Source: Streptomyces sp. OfavH-34-F
Lineage (GTDB): Bacteria > Actinomycetota > Actinomycetes > Streptomycetales > Streptomycetaceae
Assembly (NCBI RefSeq): GCF_022347745.1
Contig: NZ_JAKRGC010000016.1
Location: 1 to 49,947, forward strand
Direction of reading: 5' to 3'
DNA: 49,947 nt
The position numbers and the translations under genes are program-made. Each line of letters starts with the position of its first letter. Within the stretch, counting starts at the first letter, position 1. Below the pieces are notes generated by a model that was not told where the DNA came from, made no database searches, and saw nothing but the letters and a program-made list of their open reading frames with translations. Shown here in pieces: positions 1 through 8,521 of this stretch.

Positions 1-609
1 GGCGAACGCGGCGGGCAGCGCGTCGTCCAGGAGCCGGCCGATGAGGGCGCCCGCCGGGACGCCCATGGCGAGCGCGGGCAGCACGGCGTGCCGGGGGGTG
101 CCCCAGCCGAGCGCGGGGAGCCAGCCGAGCTGGACGGCGACGACCGCGGCGAGCACGGCGGCGATGAGGAACTCGGGGAGCGCGGCGAGGACGGCGGCCG
201 CGGTACCGGCCCGGGGGGCGGCGGTGCGGTGCCGGGCGCCTCGGCGCAGGGTGCGGGCGGTGAGGGCGGCCGCGGTGAGGAGGGCGGCGGTGAGCGAGAC
301 GCCCATCAGGGCGAGGGAGACGCCGAGGGCGGACAGGGTGTCGGGCGCGACGGGCTGTCCGGAGACCCAGGAGGTGCCGAGGTCGCCGTGGAGGAGGCCG
401 GTGAACCAGTCGCCGAGGAGGCGCAGGGGGTGGCCGTCGAGGCCGGTCTCGGCCCGGATCGCGTCGAGGGTCTCGGCGGTCGGGGGCCGGTCGGCATAAC
501 GGGCGTGGAGGATGGTGCGGGCGGGGTCGGTGTGGGTGAGGCGGGGCAGCAGCCCGATGACGGCGAGGACCGCGAGGAGCGCGGCGGCCCGTCCGGCGAG
601 GTGCTTCAC
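1..609 (-). CDS. Opp/Dpp-type ABC transporter permease, 3' end outside window
   Basis: Inner-membrane permease of a peptide/nickel/metallophore-type importer. The 203 residues seen start with a short N-terminal helix, then an extracytoplasmic loop with the DppB-like stretch GDWFTGLLHGDLGTSW (loop before the second helix), then several hydrophobic helices ending with VLPALAMGVPAGALIGRLLDDALP, which resembles the EAA-loop region of BPD_transp_1 proteins. The GTG start at 609 lies 5 bases after the stop of the binding-protein gene, so the two are probably translationally coupled. The C-terminus, second permease and ATPase must lie to the left. Family membership is firm; the substrate is not visible. 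Confidence 0.85.
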   Translation of the reverse strand, partial: MKHLAGRAAALLAVLAVIGLLPRLTHTDPARTILHARYADRPPTAETLDAIRAETGLDGHPLRLLGDWFTGLLHGDLGTSWVSGQPVAPDTLSALGVSLALMGVSLTAALLTAAALTARTLRRGARHRTAAPRAGTAAAVLAALPEFLIAAVLAAVVAVQLGWLPALGWGTPRHAVLPALAMGVPAGALIGRLLDDALPAAFA

Positions 610-614
610 CCCGG

Positions 615-2138
615 TCACCCGACGCGGGTGTCGGCGGTGATGAGGGTGCGTTCCAGCGGGTCGAGGGCCACGCCGTGCACGCGGGAGTCGTCGTACCCCT
701 GGACGAAGCGTTCGTGGACCAGCGGGACGAGGGCGTCGGTGCCGAGGACGCGGGCTTCGGCGGTCGCGACGGCGCGGTGCCGGGCGTCGGTGGCGGCGGT
801 GGACGCGGCCCGGGCGACGGCGGCGTCCACGCGGGCGTCGCAGAGCTGCGAGATGTTGAAGCTGCCGTCGCAGGTGAAGTCGGACGCCAGGTAGGAGACG
901 GGGTCGGCGGTGTCCAGGAGGGTGTTGCGGGCCTGGATGAAGGCGTCGTACTTGCCGGCGAGGGCGTCGGCCTCCATCTGGGCGTAGTCGCGGACGACCT
1001 GCTTGACGGTGAAGCCGCGCTTGCGGAGCTGTTCCTGGACGACGGTGGCGGCCTCGGGGAGTTCGGGCCGGTTGGTGTAGGTGGCGAGGACGATCTCCCC
1101 CGCCCCGGCGACCTGGGCCCGGTCGGCGGCCTCCGCCCGTCCGGTGGGGGGCGTGCGGACGGCGCCGGCCCAGGGGACGCCGGGGCCGAGGAGCCCCTGT
1201 CCGGCGTCGGCGCGCCCTTCGTAGACGGCCTTGACGAGGGCCGGGGAGTCGATGGCCTCGCGGGCGGCGGCGCGCATCGCGGGGTCGGCGAAGACGCCGC
1301 GCCGGGTGTTGAGGGAGAGGCCGTTGGTGCGGGCCGAGGAGAAGGCGTGGGCGAGCCCGTCGCCGAGGAGGGACGCCTGGGAGACCGGTATGTACTCGGC
1401 GACGTCGACGGCCCCGGTGCGCAGGGCGTTGGCGCGGGCGGTGCCGTCGGCGACGAAGGTGACGTCGGCGCCGGGGGCCTTGGCCTTGCCGCCCCAGTAG
1501 GCGTCGTTGCGTTCCAGGGTGGCGCTGACGGCGCCCTTGACGGCGGTCAGCGTGAAGGGGCCGGTGGCGTGGCCTGCGGGGTTCACCCTTCCGTCCTTGT
1601 AGGCGGCGCCGGACAGGATGGCGAGGGAGGGGTTGGCGAGGCGCTGGGGCAGCAGCGGGTCGGCCTCGTCGGTGACGATCCGTACGGTGCGGGCGCCCCG
1701 CGCCGTGGCGGTGATGCCGGTGTCGGACAGGACGCGGGGGCCGGGTGACGCCTTGTCGGCGGCGTTCAGCGAGCGGGCGACCGAGGCCGCGTCCACGGCG
1801 GTGCCGTCCTGGAAGGTCGCCTCGCGCAGGGTGAAGGTCCAGGACGTGGGGGTGTCGCGCTTCCAGGAGGCGGCGAGCGCGGGCGTGGCCGCGCCCTCGT
1901 CGTCCAGGGCGGTGAGGCCCTCGACGACCGCGAGGCGGCTGAGGGTGACGGCGTCGTCCCCGTAGGGGGACATGGCCTGGGCGGGCGGGAAGGCCATGAC
2001 AACCCGGAGGCGCTTCCCGTCCCCGGCCGCGGCCCCGGCATCGGAGCCGCCGGAACAGGCGGTGGCCAGCGGGACGAGGAGGGCGGTCGCGGACAGGATC
2101 AGCGGCAGCGCGGAGCGACGACGGCGGGGGGTGGGCAT
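615..2138 (-). CDS. Opp/Nik-type (SBP family 5) solute-binding lipoprotein
   Basis: Extracytoplasmic binding protein that would deliver a peptide, metal or metallophore to the permease encoded just downstream. The 507-residue product begins with a twin-basic n-region and a lipobox (LATAC), so Cys28 should be lipidated. The mature part has the family-5 features SWTFTLREATFQDGTAVDAASV, the GPFTL segment and ADPVSYLASDF near the C-terminus. Length is typical. A near-perfect Zur-type palindrome sits 16 bases upstream of the ATG, suggesting that zinc shortage rather than peptide supply controls expression. A zincophore or nickel/zinc chelate is therefore a possible ligand; a plain oligopeptide cannot be excluded. 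Confidence 0.85.
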   Translation of the reverse strand: MPTPRRRRSALPLILSATALLVPLATACSGGSDAGAAAGDGKRLRVVMAFPPAQAMSPYGDDAVTLSRLAVVEGLTALDDEGAATPALAASWKRDTPTSWTFTLREATFQDGTAVDAASVARSLNAADKASPGPRVLSDTGITATARGARTVRIVTDEADPLLPQRLANPSLAILSGAAYKDGRVNPAGHATGPFTLTAVKGAVSATLERNDAYWGGKAKAPGADVTFVADGTARANALRTGAVDVAEYIPVSQASLLGDGLAHAFSSARTNGLSLNTRRGVFADPAMRAAAREAIDSPALVKAVYEGRADAGQGLLGPGVPWAGAVRTPPTGRAEAADRAQVAGAGEIVLATYTNRPELPEAATVVQEQLRKRGFTVKQVVRDYAQMEADALAGKYDAFIQARNTLLDTADPVSYLASDFTCDGSFNISQLCDARVDAAVARAASTAATDARHRAVATAEARVLGTDALVPLVHERFVQGYDDSRVHGVALDPLERTLITADTRVG

Positions 2139-2153
2139 GGCGACGACCTTATA

Positions 2154-2168
2154 TGAAAATCATTGTCA
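2154..2168. promoter_or_regulatory. Zur-like box upstream of the binding-protein gene
   Basis: TGAAAATCATTGTCA is a 7-1-7 inverted repeat with one mismatch, and one more base pair extends it on each side. It matches the known actinobacterial Zur operator pattern (TGAAAATnATTTTCA). It lies 16 bases before the ATG of the solute-binding lipoprotein, inside its only possible promoter. The Zur assignment is from motif memory, not tested here. Confidence 0.7.
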
Positions 2169-2192
2169 TTTACTCGGCGGGGTGCGGCCCGC

Positions 2193-2783
2193 TCACGACT
2201 CCGGGAGGCTCCCGGCCCCCGGCAGCGGCAGCTCGAAGTGGACGATGCCCTGGCCACCGCCCGGCAGTGCGCGCTCGTCGCACACCTCCCGCGCGAGGGA
2301 CCGCCAGAACGGCTCGGCGCCCGGCACGGCCGGGTCGGTGTGCAGGTAGACCGCCTCGTAGCCGCCGACCCGCGCCGCGAAGGCGCACAGCTCGCGCACC
2401 ATCCGGCGGGCCAGGCCGTGCCTGCGGTGCTCCGGTCGTACGTAGATCCGGCACAGCTGCGCCGTGGTGCCGGACGGGAAGCGGTCGGCGACCCACTGCG
2501 GATTGGGCGGCGCCTGCGGACCCCGGTCGCGCACGGCGCCGGTGGCGACGATCTCCCCCGCGTACTCGGCCACCAGCAGCGTGCAGCGGGCCGGCCGCAG
2601 ATAGGCGGTCTCCGGATCGATGATGTCGGCGTGCCAGCGCGGTACATAGCCGGAGCGCAGGTCGCGGTAGACGGTGTCGAGCATCACGGCCCGCGCCCCG
2701 CCCACGTCCCCGGGGCCCGCGGTGCGCAGGACGTACTCCCCCGCACCGGCCCGCAGCGCCGTCGCCTCTGTGGCCGTCGTCAT
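2193..2783 (-). CDS. GNAT-family N-acetyltransferase
   Basis: Predicted cytoplasmic acyl-CoA-dependent acetyltransferase of 196 residues, substrate unknown. The acetyl-CoA binding motif A is clear: CRIYVRPEHRRHGLARRMV at about residues 110-130, followed by the beta-alpha unit YEAVYLHTDP and a C-terminal FWRSLAREVC. It stands alone: 54 bases separate its stop from the start of the Zur-box lipoprotein gene, and about 110 bases separate it from ispF upstream. The long N-terminal part before motif A (RWHADIID, LLVAEYAGEIVATGAVRD) is normal for the family. Specific substrate cannot be inferred. Confidence 0.85.
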   Translation of the reverse strand: MTTATEATALRAGAGEYVLRTAGPGDVGGARAVMLDTVYRDLRSGYVPRWHADIIDPETAYLRPARCTLLVAEYAGEIVATGAVRDRGPQAPPNPQWVADRFPSGTTAQLCRIYVRPEHRRHGLARRMVRELCAFAARVGGYEAVYLHTDPAVPGAEPFWRSLAREVCDERALPGGGQGIVHFELPLPGAGSLPES

Positions 2784-2895
2784 CCCGCAGCCCCACCGAT
2801 CCTCGCCGTCACATACTTGCCGTACCAGCGTACGTGCGAACGATGTGCAACAAGGGCGGGGGGCCGGGGACGCCCGTGGCCGGCGGGAGGCCGCG

Positions 2896-3432
2896 TCAGC
2901 CGGTGCGGTACACCAGGGCGGTCGCGATCCCCGCGATCCCCTCGCCCCGGCCGGTGAACCCGAGCCCGTCGGAGGTGGCGGCGGACAGCGAGACGGGAGC
3001 GCCGACCGCGTCCGAGAGCACCCGCTGCGCCTCGTCGCGCCGCTTGCCGATCTTCGGCCGTACGCCGACGACCTGGACGGCCACGTTGCCGATCTCGAAG
3101 CCCGCCGCGCGGACGATGCGGGCGGCCTCGGTGAGCAGCGTGACGCCCGCGGCGCCCGACCACTCGGGGCGGCCGGTGCCGAAGTGCTGCCCGAGGTCGC
3201 CGAGCCCGGCGGCGGAGAAGAGGGCGTTGCACGCGGCGTGCGCGACGACGTCCGCGTCCGAGTGCCCCGCGAGTCCGGGGCCCTCGCCGTCCCAGCGCAG
3301 CCCGGCGCACCAGAGCTCGCGGCCCTCCTCGAAGGCGTGGATGTCGGTGCCGATGCCGACGAGCGGGATCACGGGCCCGGGGGCCGGGCCGGTGGTGGGG
3401 GTTTCCCCGGGGGCGGGGGTCTCAGAAGCCAT
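2896..3432 (-). CDS. ispF: 2-C-methyl-D-erythritol 2,4-cyclodiphosphate synthase
   Basis: Fifth step of the MEP isoprenoid pathway: converts CDP-methylerythritol 2-phosphate to the cyclic diphosphate. The 178-residue protein shows GIGTDIHAF (metal-binding Asp and His) and [11 protein letters not shown] (catalytic and zinc-binding residues), then GDLGQHFGT and the terminal [19 protein letters not shown]. The first 25 residues are a Pro/Gly/Thr-rich extension not needed for the fold. Its ATG overlaps the last 11 bases of ispD, so the two are one translationally coupled unit. The trimeric cytosolic enzyme is essential in most actinobacteria. Confidence 0.97.
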   Translation of the reverse strand: MASETPAPGETPTTGPAPGPVIPLVGIGTDIHAFEEGRELWCAGLRWDGEGPGLAGHSDADVVAHAACNALFSAAGLGDLGQHFGTGRPEWSGAAGVTLLTEAARIVRAAGFEIGNVAVQVVGVRPKIGKRRDEAQRVLSDAVGAPVSLSAATSDGLGFTGRGEGIAGIATALVYRTG

Positions 3433-4168
3433 CGTTGGCCCTCCTGCGCGCGAGAACGGCCTCGGCCAGGACGAGGTCCAGCGGCCGGGTCACCTTGAAC
3501 GCCTCCTCGTGGCCGGGCACGACGACGACGGGCTCGCCGAGCTGCTCGACCATGCCGGCGTCGTCGGTCGCGCCCTCGCCGTCCACGGCGACCCGTTCAT
3601 GGGCGCGCAGCAGCGTCTCGCGGTCGAAGCCCTGCGGGGTCTGAACGGCCCTGAGCCGGGCGCGGACCGGGGTGGAGAGGACCGGCTCCGGCGCGCCGGG
3701 GGCACCGGGCTCGACCTCCTTGACGGTGTCGGCGAGCGGCAGGGCGGGGACGACGGCGGGGGCGCCGTCGCGGACGGCCTCGACGACCGCGTCCACGGTG
3801 TCCACGGGAACCAGCGGGCGGGCCGCGTCGTGGACCAGGACGGTGGAGACCGTGTCCGGGAGGGCGTCGAGACCCCGCCGCACGGATTCCTGGCGGGTCT
3901 CGCCGCCGGGCACGACGAGGAAGTCGGTGCGCTCGGGCAGCGCGTGTTCGTCGAGGAGGTGGCGTACCTCGGCCGCGCCGGCGGGCGGGGCGACGACGAC
4001 GACCAGGGACACGTGCCGCGAGGCGGCCATGGCCCGTACGGCGTGGATGAGCATGGGCGTACCGCCGAGCGCCCGGAGCGCCTTGGGGGCGCCCGGACCG
4101 AGCCGTACGCCGCGGCCGGCCGCGGGAATCACGGCGGCCGTACGGGAAGGTCGCGGTTGTTCAGACAT
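3422..4168 (-). CDS. ispD: 2-C-methyl-D-erythritol 4-phosphate cytidylyltransferase
   Basis: Transfers CMP from CTP to methylerythritol 4-phosphate in the MEP pathway. Key motifs: [21 protein letters not shown] (nucleotide-binding loop, residues about 10-30), VHDAARPLV, and AVQTPQGFD, all diagnostic of IspD. The ATG at 4168 is preceded by GGAG eight bases upstream and gives 248 residues, the usual size; the reading frame is open further upstream but that part lacks any family similarity. Immediately followed by ispF, with an 11-base overlap. Confidence 0.97.
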   Translation of the reverse strand: MSEQPRPSRTAAVIPAAGRGVRLGPGAPKALRALGGTPMLIHAVRAMAASRHVSLVVVVAPPAGAAEVRHLLDEHALPERTDFLVVPGGETRQESVRRGLDALPDTVSTVLVHDAARPLVPVDTVDAVVEAVRDGAPAVVPALPLADTVKEVEPGAPGAPEPVLSTPVRARLRAVQTPQGFDRETLLRAHERVAVDGEGATDDAGMVEQLGEPVVVVPGHEEAFKVTRPLDLVLAEAVLARRRANDGF

Positions 4169-4507
4169 CGGTTGCACTCCGAGGCTTCGGCATGTTTGTG
4201 TCCACGGCCGACGTGGGTATGGCCAGAAGCGAGCCGGGCCACCGCGCCATGACTCGACCGGGCCCCTTTCCGTGACCCCGGACGAGCCGGGGCACGCCGT
4301 GGCCGCTCGGAGCCGGTTCCGCACGCCGGGTTCAGCAAGATCGCGAGCAACGTACCAAGGTCGTGTACCGGGACGCCGGGCATGGCAGGTGGCTGGAATT
4401 CGCCGTTGGATTGCGGTCCGGACATGCCGCAGCGCCCGACGACACACCGTGTACAGGGGTGGTCAGCGGGCACCGCGGCATATTCTCTACGGCCGGTGCG
4501 ATCCGGT
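4169..4507. other. ispD-carD intergenic region, no gene seen
   Basis: About 340 bases between the ispD start and the hairpin after carD. Open frames exist here on the minus strand but lack family similarity, plausible starts or ribosome sites. The stretch should hold the ispDF promoter, though no confident -35/-10 pair is evident. Confidence 0.5.
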
Positions 4508-4523
4508 GGTCGTCATGACGACC
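4508..4523 (-). terminator. Palindrome downstream of carD, possible terminator
   Basis: GGTCGTCATGACGACC is a perfect 16-base palindrome starting 13 bases after the carD stop codon. A short T tract is absent, as is common for Streptomyces terminators. It could also be a dimeric protein-binding site for the ispDF promoter. Confidence 0.45.
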
Positions 4524-4536
4524 GGCGCCGTCCGGT

Positions 4537-5019
4537 TCAGGAGGCGAGAACCTCGTCGAGGAGCGCCTCGGCCTTGTCCTCGTTGGTGTTCTCCGCGAGA
4601 GCGAGTTCGCTCACCAGGATCTGGCGGGCCTTGGCGAGCATGCGCTTCTCACCTGCGGAGAGTCCGCGCTCGCGCTCGCGACGCCACAGGTCGCGCACCA
4701 CTTCGGCGACCTTGATGACATCGCCGGAGGCGAGCTTCTCGAGATTTGCCTTGTAGCGCCGGGACCAGTTCGTCGGCTCCTCGGCATACGGTGCGCGCAG
4801 CACCTCGAAGACGCGGTCCAGCCCTTCCTGCCCGACTACGTCGCGCACGCCCACGAACTCCGCATTGTCCGCCGGTACACGCACCGTCAAGTCGCCCTGA
4901 GCGACCTTGAGCACCAAGTAGGTCTTGTCCACGCCTTTGATCTGGCGAGTTTCGATAGCCTCGATCAGCGCGGCCCCGTGATGGGGATAGACCACGGTGT
5001 CGCCAACCTTGAACGTCAT
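4537..5019 (-). CDS. carD: CarD/CdnL-family RNA polymerase-binding transcription factor
   Basis: Essential actinobacterial regulator that binds the beta subunit of RNA polymerase and stabilises open complexes at rRNA and housekeeping promoters. The 160-residue sequence starts [20 protein letters not shown] (RNAP-interaction Tudor-like domain) and continues with the helical DNA-binding domain containing the conserved [19 protein letters not shown] and [20 protein letters not shown]. It has its usual full length. The ribosome site GAAGGGG lies before the ATG. It is transcribed alone, with a hairpin behind it and a long upstream region. Confidence 0.96.
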   Translation of the reverse strand: MTFKVGDTVVYPHHGAALIEAIETRQIKGVDKTYLVLKVAQGDLTVRVPADNAEFVGVRDVVGQEGLDRVFEVLRAPYAEEPTNWSRRYKANLEKLASGDVIKVAEVVRDLWRRERERGLSAGEKRMLAKARQILVSELALAENTNEDKAEALLDEVLAS

Positions 5020-5628
5020 GTGACAGGTACCCCTTCCGTGGCTATCAAGCGTAACACGAGAATCGCAACTCCTGAATGGCGTTTTCGCAGGTCAGGGCAT
5101 ATCTCGGGGCTTGACAACTGCGACACGGACGTGCTGCGGGCGGCCTCCGGAAGACGGTATTCGCAGGTCGGAGCGGCTGTACGGGGACGGAGAAACGCGG
5201 ACCCTACACGCGCTCCGGCACCCACCGAAGGGGGCGAAAGTCCCGTTTTGTCGGGTTCCGGTTACCGAGCTTTCCGTAGCCCGTTCGATGCTGGATCACT
5301 CGTTCGGGCGTAACTGCCGATGGCCCATGAAATTGATCAACGTACGGCCGCGCCGGAGATTATGCGCAAGGAATGCGCCACCGTCCGTGAACAGCCACGG
5401 AGCGCGTGGTGAACGCCGGGCCGGAATTTGATCACGCGCGTTTTGTGAAGAGACCGCGAATGCGCGAACACGGCCGGGCCCCGGGATCGCCGTCCCGTCA
5501 GGGGCGGGTCGGGTGCGAAGCGGCGAGGAGGGCTCGGTAACCTGGCGGCTGACAGACTCTTAGGGCAGCTTTACAACACCGCCCGACCCGTCCGTACCCG
5601 TCCGCTCGTTCAAGGAGTTGCCGCCGCC
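5020..5628. other. Divergent intergenic region between carD and the lipoprotein gene
   Basis: About 600 bases without a credible gene. It should carry the carD promoter (minus strand, near 5050) and the lipoprotein promoter near 5540-5580. A TTGACA hexamer at 5111-5116 on the plus strand has no convincing -10 partner. The lipoprotein ribosome site AAGGAG is visible just before 5629. No repeats or RNA motif were recognised. Confidence 0.5.
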
Positions 5629-6252
5629 GTGAGCCGCAGCCTTCGACACGGCGCTCTCGCCGCCACTGCCATCGCGTTCTCGATCACCGCGCTCTCCGCG
5701 TGCGCCGCGGGCAACAACGCGGCGACGCTCGGGGTCCGGCCGGACAACGCGTCCACCCACTCCGGCGCGATCAAGGTGCAGAACGTCAACGTCACCACCG
5801 AGACCGCGTCCTCGGTCGTCACCGCCACGGTCTTCAACGACGGCCCCAAGGCCGAGACCCTCGACTCCATCACCCTGGACGGCGGCAGCGGCTCGGTGCG
5901 GCTGCAGGCCGCGAAGGGCTCCGGCCCGGTGGTCGTCCCGGCCGGCGGCCGGGTCATCCTCGGCGGCAAGGGCAACGCCTCCGCCGTCATCGAGAACGGC
6001 GACGAGGCTCCCAAGAACGGCGACGTCCAGCCCCTGGTCTTCACGTTCAGCGAGACGGGCGAGGTCTCCCTCGGCGCCTCCGTCGTCCCGGCCGACGGCT
6101 ACTTCAAGGACTTCGGCCCCAGCGCGCAGCCCTCGCAGGCGCCGCAGGCCTCGCCGTCCGCCTCCGCGAGCGGCTCCACCGGCCCGGACGCCTCCGCGAG
6201 CCCCGACGCCTCCGCCAGCCCGGACGCCTCCGGCGAGTCCGCGGCGAACTAG
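5629..6252 (+). CDS. Secreted DUF461-like lipoprotein
   Basis: Surface lipoprotein of 207 residues, function unknown. The signal peptide ends with the lipobox LSAC (Cys24). The middle part (VQNVNVTTETASSVVTATVFNDGPKAETLDSI... VPAGGRVILGG) resembles the beta-sandwich of PCuAC-type copper chaperones, but the Met and His metal ligands of that family are not visible, so copper binding is doubtful. The last 50 residues are a Pro/Ala/Ser/Asp repeat tail (DASASPDASASPDAS). GTG start with AAGGAG upstream. It converges on phoP across a strong hairpin. Confidence 0.8.
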   Translation: MSRSLRHGALAATAIAFSITALSACAAGNNAATLGVRPDNASTHSGAIKVQNVNVTTETASSVVTATVFNDGPKAETLDSITLDGGSGSVRLQAAKGSGPVVVPAGGRVILGGKGNASAVIENGDEAPKNGDVQPLVFTFSETGEVSLGASVVPADGYFKDFGPSAQPSQAPQASPSASASGSTGPDASASPDASASPDASGESAAN

Positions 6253-6269
6253 CCCGGCGCACGGCACGC

Positions 6270-6321
6270 GCATACGGCTGAGGCGCCTTCCCCGCCGGGG
6301 GGAGGCGCCTCAGCCGTATGC
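6270..6321. terminator. Bidirectional terminator hairpin between lipoprotein gene and phoP
   Basis: A perfect 19-base inverted repeat (6270-6288 with 6303-6321, arm beginning GCATACGGCTGAGG) with further C/G pairing in the loop. It lies between two convergent genes, the classic position of a shared terminator. Confidence 0.9.
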
Positions 6322-6361
6322 GGCGTACGGACCGGCGGACGGGGCCGGTCCGGGCCGCGGT

Positions 6362-7042
6362 TTACGGCTCGAACTTGTAGCCCAGGCCGCGCACCGTCAC
6401 CAGGAACCTCGGCGCGCCCGGGTCGGGCTCGATCTTGGCGCGCAGCCGCTTCACGTGGACGTCGAGGGTCTTGGTGTCGCCGACGTAGTCCGCGCCCCAG
6501 ACCCGGTCGATGAGCTGCATCCGGGTCAGCACCCGGCCCGCGTTGCGCAGCAGCATCTCCAGCAGGTCGAACTCCTTGAGCGGCAGGTCGACCTTGCCGC
6601 CGGAGACCGTGACGACGTGCCGGTCCACGTCCATCCGGACCGGGCCCGCCTCCAGGGCGGCGGGCGCGACCTCCTCGGGCTCGCCCCGGCGGCGCAGCAC
6701 GGCGCGGATACGGGCGACCAGCTCGCGCGAGGAGAAGGGCTTGGTGACGTAGTCGTCGGCCCCTATCTCCAGGCCGACGACCTTGTCGATCTCGCTGTCC
6801 TTCGCGGTGACCATGATCACCGGCACGTTGGAGCGGCTGCGCAGCTGGCGGCAGACCTCGGTGCCGGGGAGTCCCGGGAGCATCAGGTCGAGCAGTACGA
6901 GGTCGGCGCCGTTGCGCTCGAACTCGTCCAGGCCGTCGGGCCCGGTGGTCGCGATCGCGACCTCGAAGCCTTCCTTGCGGAGCATGTAGGACAGGACGTC
7001 GCTGAAGGATTCCTCATCCTCGACGACAAGCACTCGGGTCAC
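6362..7042 (-). CDS. phoP: Response regulator PhoP (phosphate regulon)
   Basis: OmpR-family regulator of the phosphate starvation response, phosphorylated by PhoR and binding PHO boxes. The receiver domain spans residues 1-115 with acidic pocket VVEDEE, phospho-acceptor DLMLPG and Lys in YVTKPF. The winged-helix domain fills the C-terminal half (LPLKEFDLLEMLLRNAG, DVHVKRLRAKIEPD, VRGLGYKF). The GTG start at 7042 shares four bases with the phoR stop (GTGA), so phoR and phoP are coupled. Length 226 residues is standard. Confidence 0.97.
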   Translation of the reverse strand: MTRVLVVEDEESFSDVLSYMLRKEGFEVAIATTGPDGLDEFERNGADLVLLDLMLPGLPGTEVCRQLRSRSNVPVIMVTAKDSEIDKVVGLEIGADDYVTKPFSSRELVARIRAVLRRRGEPEEVAPAALEAGPVRMDVDRHVVTVSGGKVDLPLKEFDLLEMLLRNAGRVLTRMQLIDRVWGADYVGDTKTLDVHVKRLRAKIEPDPGAPRFLVTVRGLGYKFEP

Positions 7043-8313
7043 GGAAGGGCCTCCGGGGAAGAAGACGGTTCGAAGGGATCGGGGGCGGCGTCCGGGTGGG
7101 ACGCCTCGTCGCCGTTGACGATGAGCGGGCCGCCCGTCGCGCGGTCCCGGCCGCGTGCGGAGCCCGCTTCGGGCAGCCGCAGGGTGAAGGTGGAGCCCTG
7201 TCCTTCCGAGCTCCAAACGGTGACCTCCCCGCCGTGCGAGGCGGCCACGTGTTTGACGATGGCGAGGCCGAGACCCGTACCACCGGTGGCGCGTGAGCGG
7301 GCGGGATCGACGCGGTAGAAGCGTTCGAAGACCCGTTCCCGGTCCTTCTCGGAGATCCCGATGCCCTGGTCGGTCACGGCGATCTCGATCTCGTCCCCGC
7401 CGGGGACGACCACGCGGCGGGCGGCGATGCCGACGCGTGTGCGGGCGGGGCTGTAGTTGACGGCGTTCTCGACGAGGTTGCCGAGAGCGGCGGCGAGCTG
7501 GCCGCGGTTCCCCCATATGCGCAGGTCCGCGGTGCCGCCGGCAGCCATGGTGATCTGTTTGGAGCCGGCCTGCTGACGGCAGCGGTCGATGGCCTCGGCG
7601 ACCAGTTCGTCCACCCGGACCGGCTCCGCGTCCTCCAGCGGGTCGTCGTTCTGCACCCGGGAGAGGTCGATCAGCTCCTGGACGAGGTTGGTGAGCCGGG
7701 TCGCCTCGATCTGCATGCGGCGGGCGAAGTGCTCCACCGCCTCCTGGTCGTCGGAGGCGTCGAGTACGGCCTCCGAGAGCAGCGACAGGGCTCCGGTCGG
7801 GGTCTTCAGCTCATGGCTGACGTTGGCGACGAAGTCACGCCGGACCGCCTCGATGCGGCGGGCCTCGGTGAGGTCCTCGACGAGCAGCAGCACCAGCCGG
7901 GAACCCAGCGGGGCGACCCGCGCGGAGACCGCCAGGGCCTCGCCCCGGCCCGTGCCCCGGCGCGGGAGGTCCAGCTCGACCTGGCGTATCTCGCCGTCCC
8001 GCCGGGTGTCCCGCGCCATGTTGAGCATCGGTTCCACGGCGAGCCGGCCGCCCCGGACCAGTCCCAGCGCGTACGCGGCGGAGCTGGCCTTGACGACGCC
8101 GTCGCCCTCGTCCAGCACGACCGCCGAGGAGCTGAGCACGGACAGGACCGTGTCGACACCGGGGGGCAGGGCCGTGCCGCTGTCGGGCCGCGGAGAGGTG
8201 CGCGTCGGCTTCTTCTGGTCGCGCTCGCTCCAGCGGAACGCCAGCATGGCGATCACACCGGTACCGACACCGGCGATCGCGGCAGCTGCGGCGACCGCCG
8301 CGTTCACGTCCAT
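7039..8313 (-). CDS. phoR: Sensor histidine kinase PhoR (SenX3-like)
   Basis: Membrane kinase that phosphorylates PhoP under phosphate limitation. A single N-terminal helix (residues about 4-26) anchors the protein with no sizeable external loop. Then come a PAS-like region, the HisKA box VSHELKTPTGAL with the phospho-accepting His, N box NLVENAVNYS, and ATP lid motifs VTDQGIGIS and GTGLGLAIVKH. The 424-residue length is typical of Streptomyces PhoR. Its start faces phoU across a promoter region with PHO boxes, consistent with autoregulation and PhoU feedback. Confidence 0.96.
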   Translation of the reverse strand: MDVNAAVAAAAAIAGVGTGVIAMLAFRWSERDQKKPTRTSPRPDSGTALPPGVDTVLSVLSSSAVVLDEGDGVVKASSAAYALGLVRGGRLAVEPMLNMARDTRRDGEIRQVELDLPRRGTGRGEALAVSARVAPLGSRLVLLLVEDLTEARRIEAVRRDFVANVSHELKTPTGALSLLSEAVLDASDDQEAVEHFARRMQIEATRLTNLVQELIDLSRVQNDDPLEDAEPVRVDELVAEAIDRCRQQAGSKQITMAAGGTADLRIWGNRGQLAAALGNLVENAVNYSPARTRVGIAARRVVVPGGDEIEIAVTDQGIGISEKDRERVFERFYRVDPARSRATGGTGLGLAIVKHVAASHGGEVTVWSSEGQGSTFTLRLPEAGSARGRDRATGGPLIVNGDEASHPDAAPDPFEPSSSPEALP

Positions 8314-8386
8314 GTGTCCAGGTTAAGCGGCCTCTCGGACCCCCTCCCAGCCGTCCGGTGGCCTCCTCGGCGACTCGTCGCCCAGA

Positions 8387-8419
8387 GTTCACCGAGGGGC
8401 AAGGGACGGTTCACTTGGC
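8387..8419 (+). promoter_or_regulatory. PHO-box direct repeats in the phoR-phoU divergent promoter
   Basis: Three contiguous 11-base units. GTTCACCGAGG and GTTCACTTGGC match the Streptomyces PhoP consensus GTTCACC and flank a degenerate middle unit. They lie 74 bases upstream of phoR and about 100 bases upstream of phoU, where autoregulatory PhoP sites are known in other Streptomyces. Confidence 0.8.
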
Positions 8420-8521
8420 CGGTCGGAATCCGACGCGTACGCCCGTCACGGTGAGGGTGTGGGGCTCGGAGCCGATCGTCGGCGGCCCCCGGGCTCGGAC
8501 CAGGACTGGAGAGGGACACCC

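Noticed and set aside
4169..4473. Possible extra gene between ispD and carD
   Set aside because: Open only because of high GC; no start signals and no recognisable protein.
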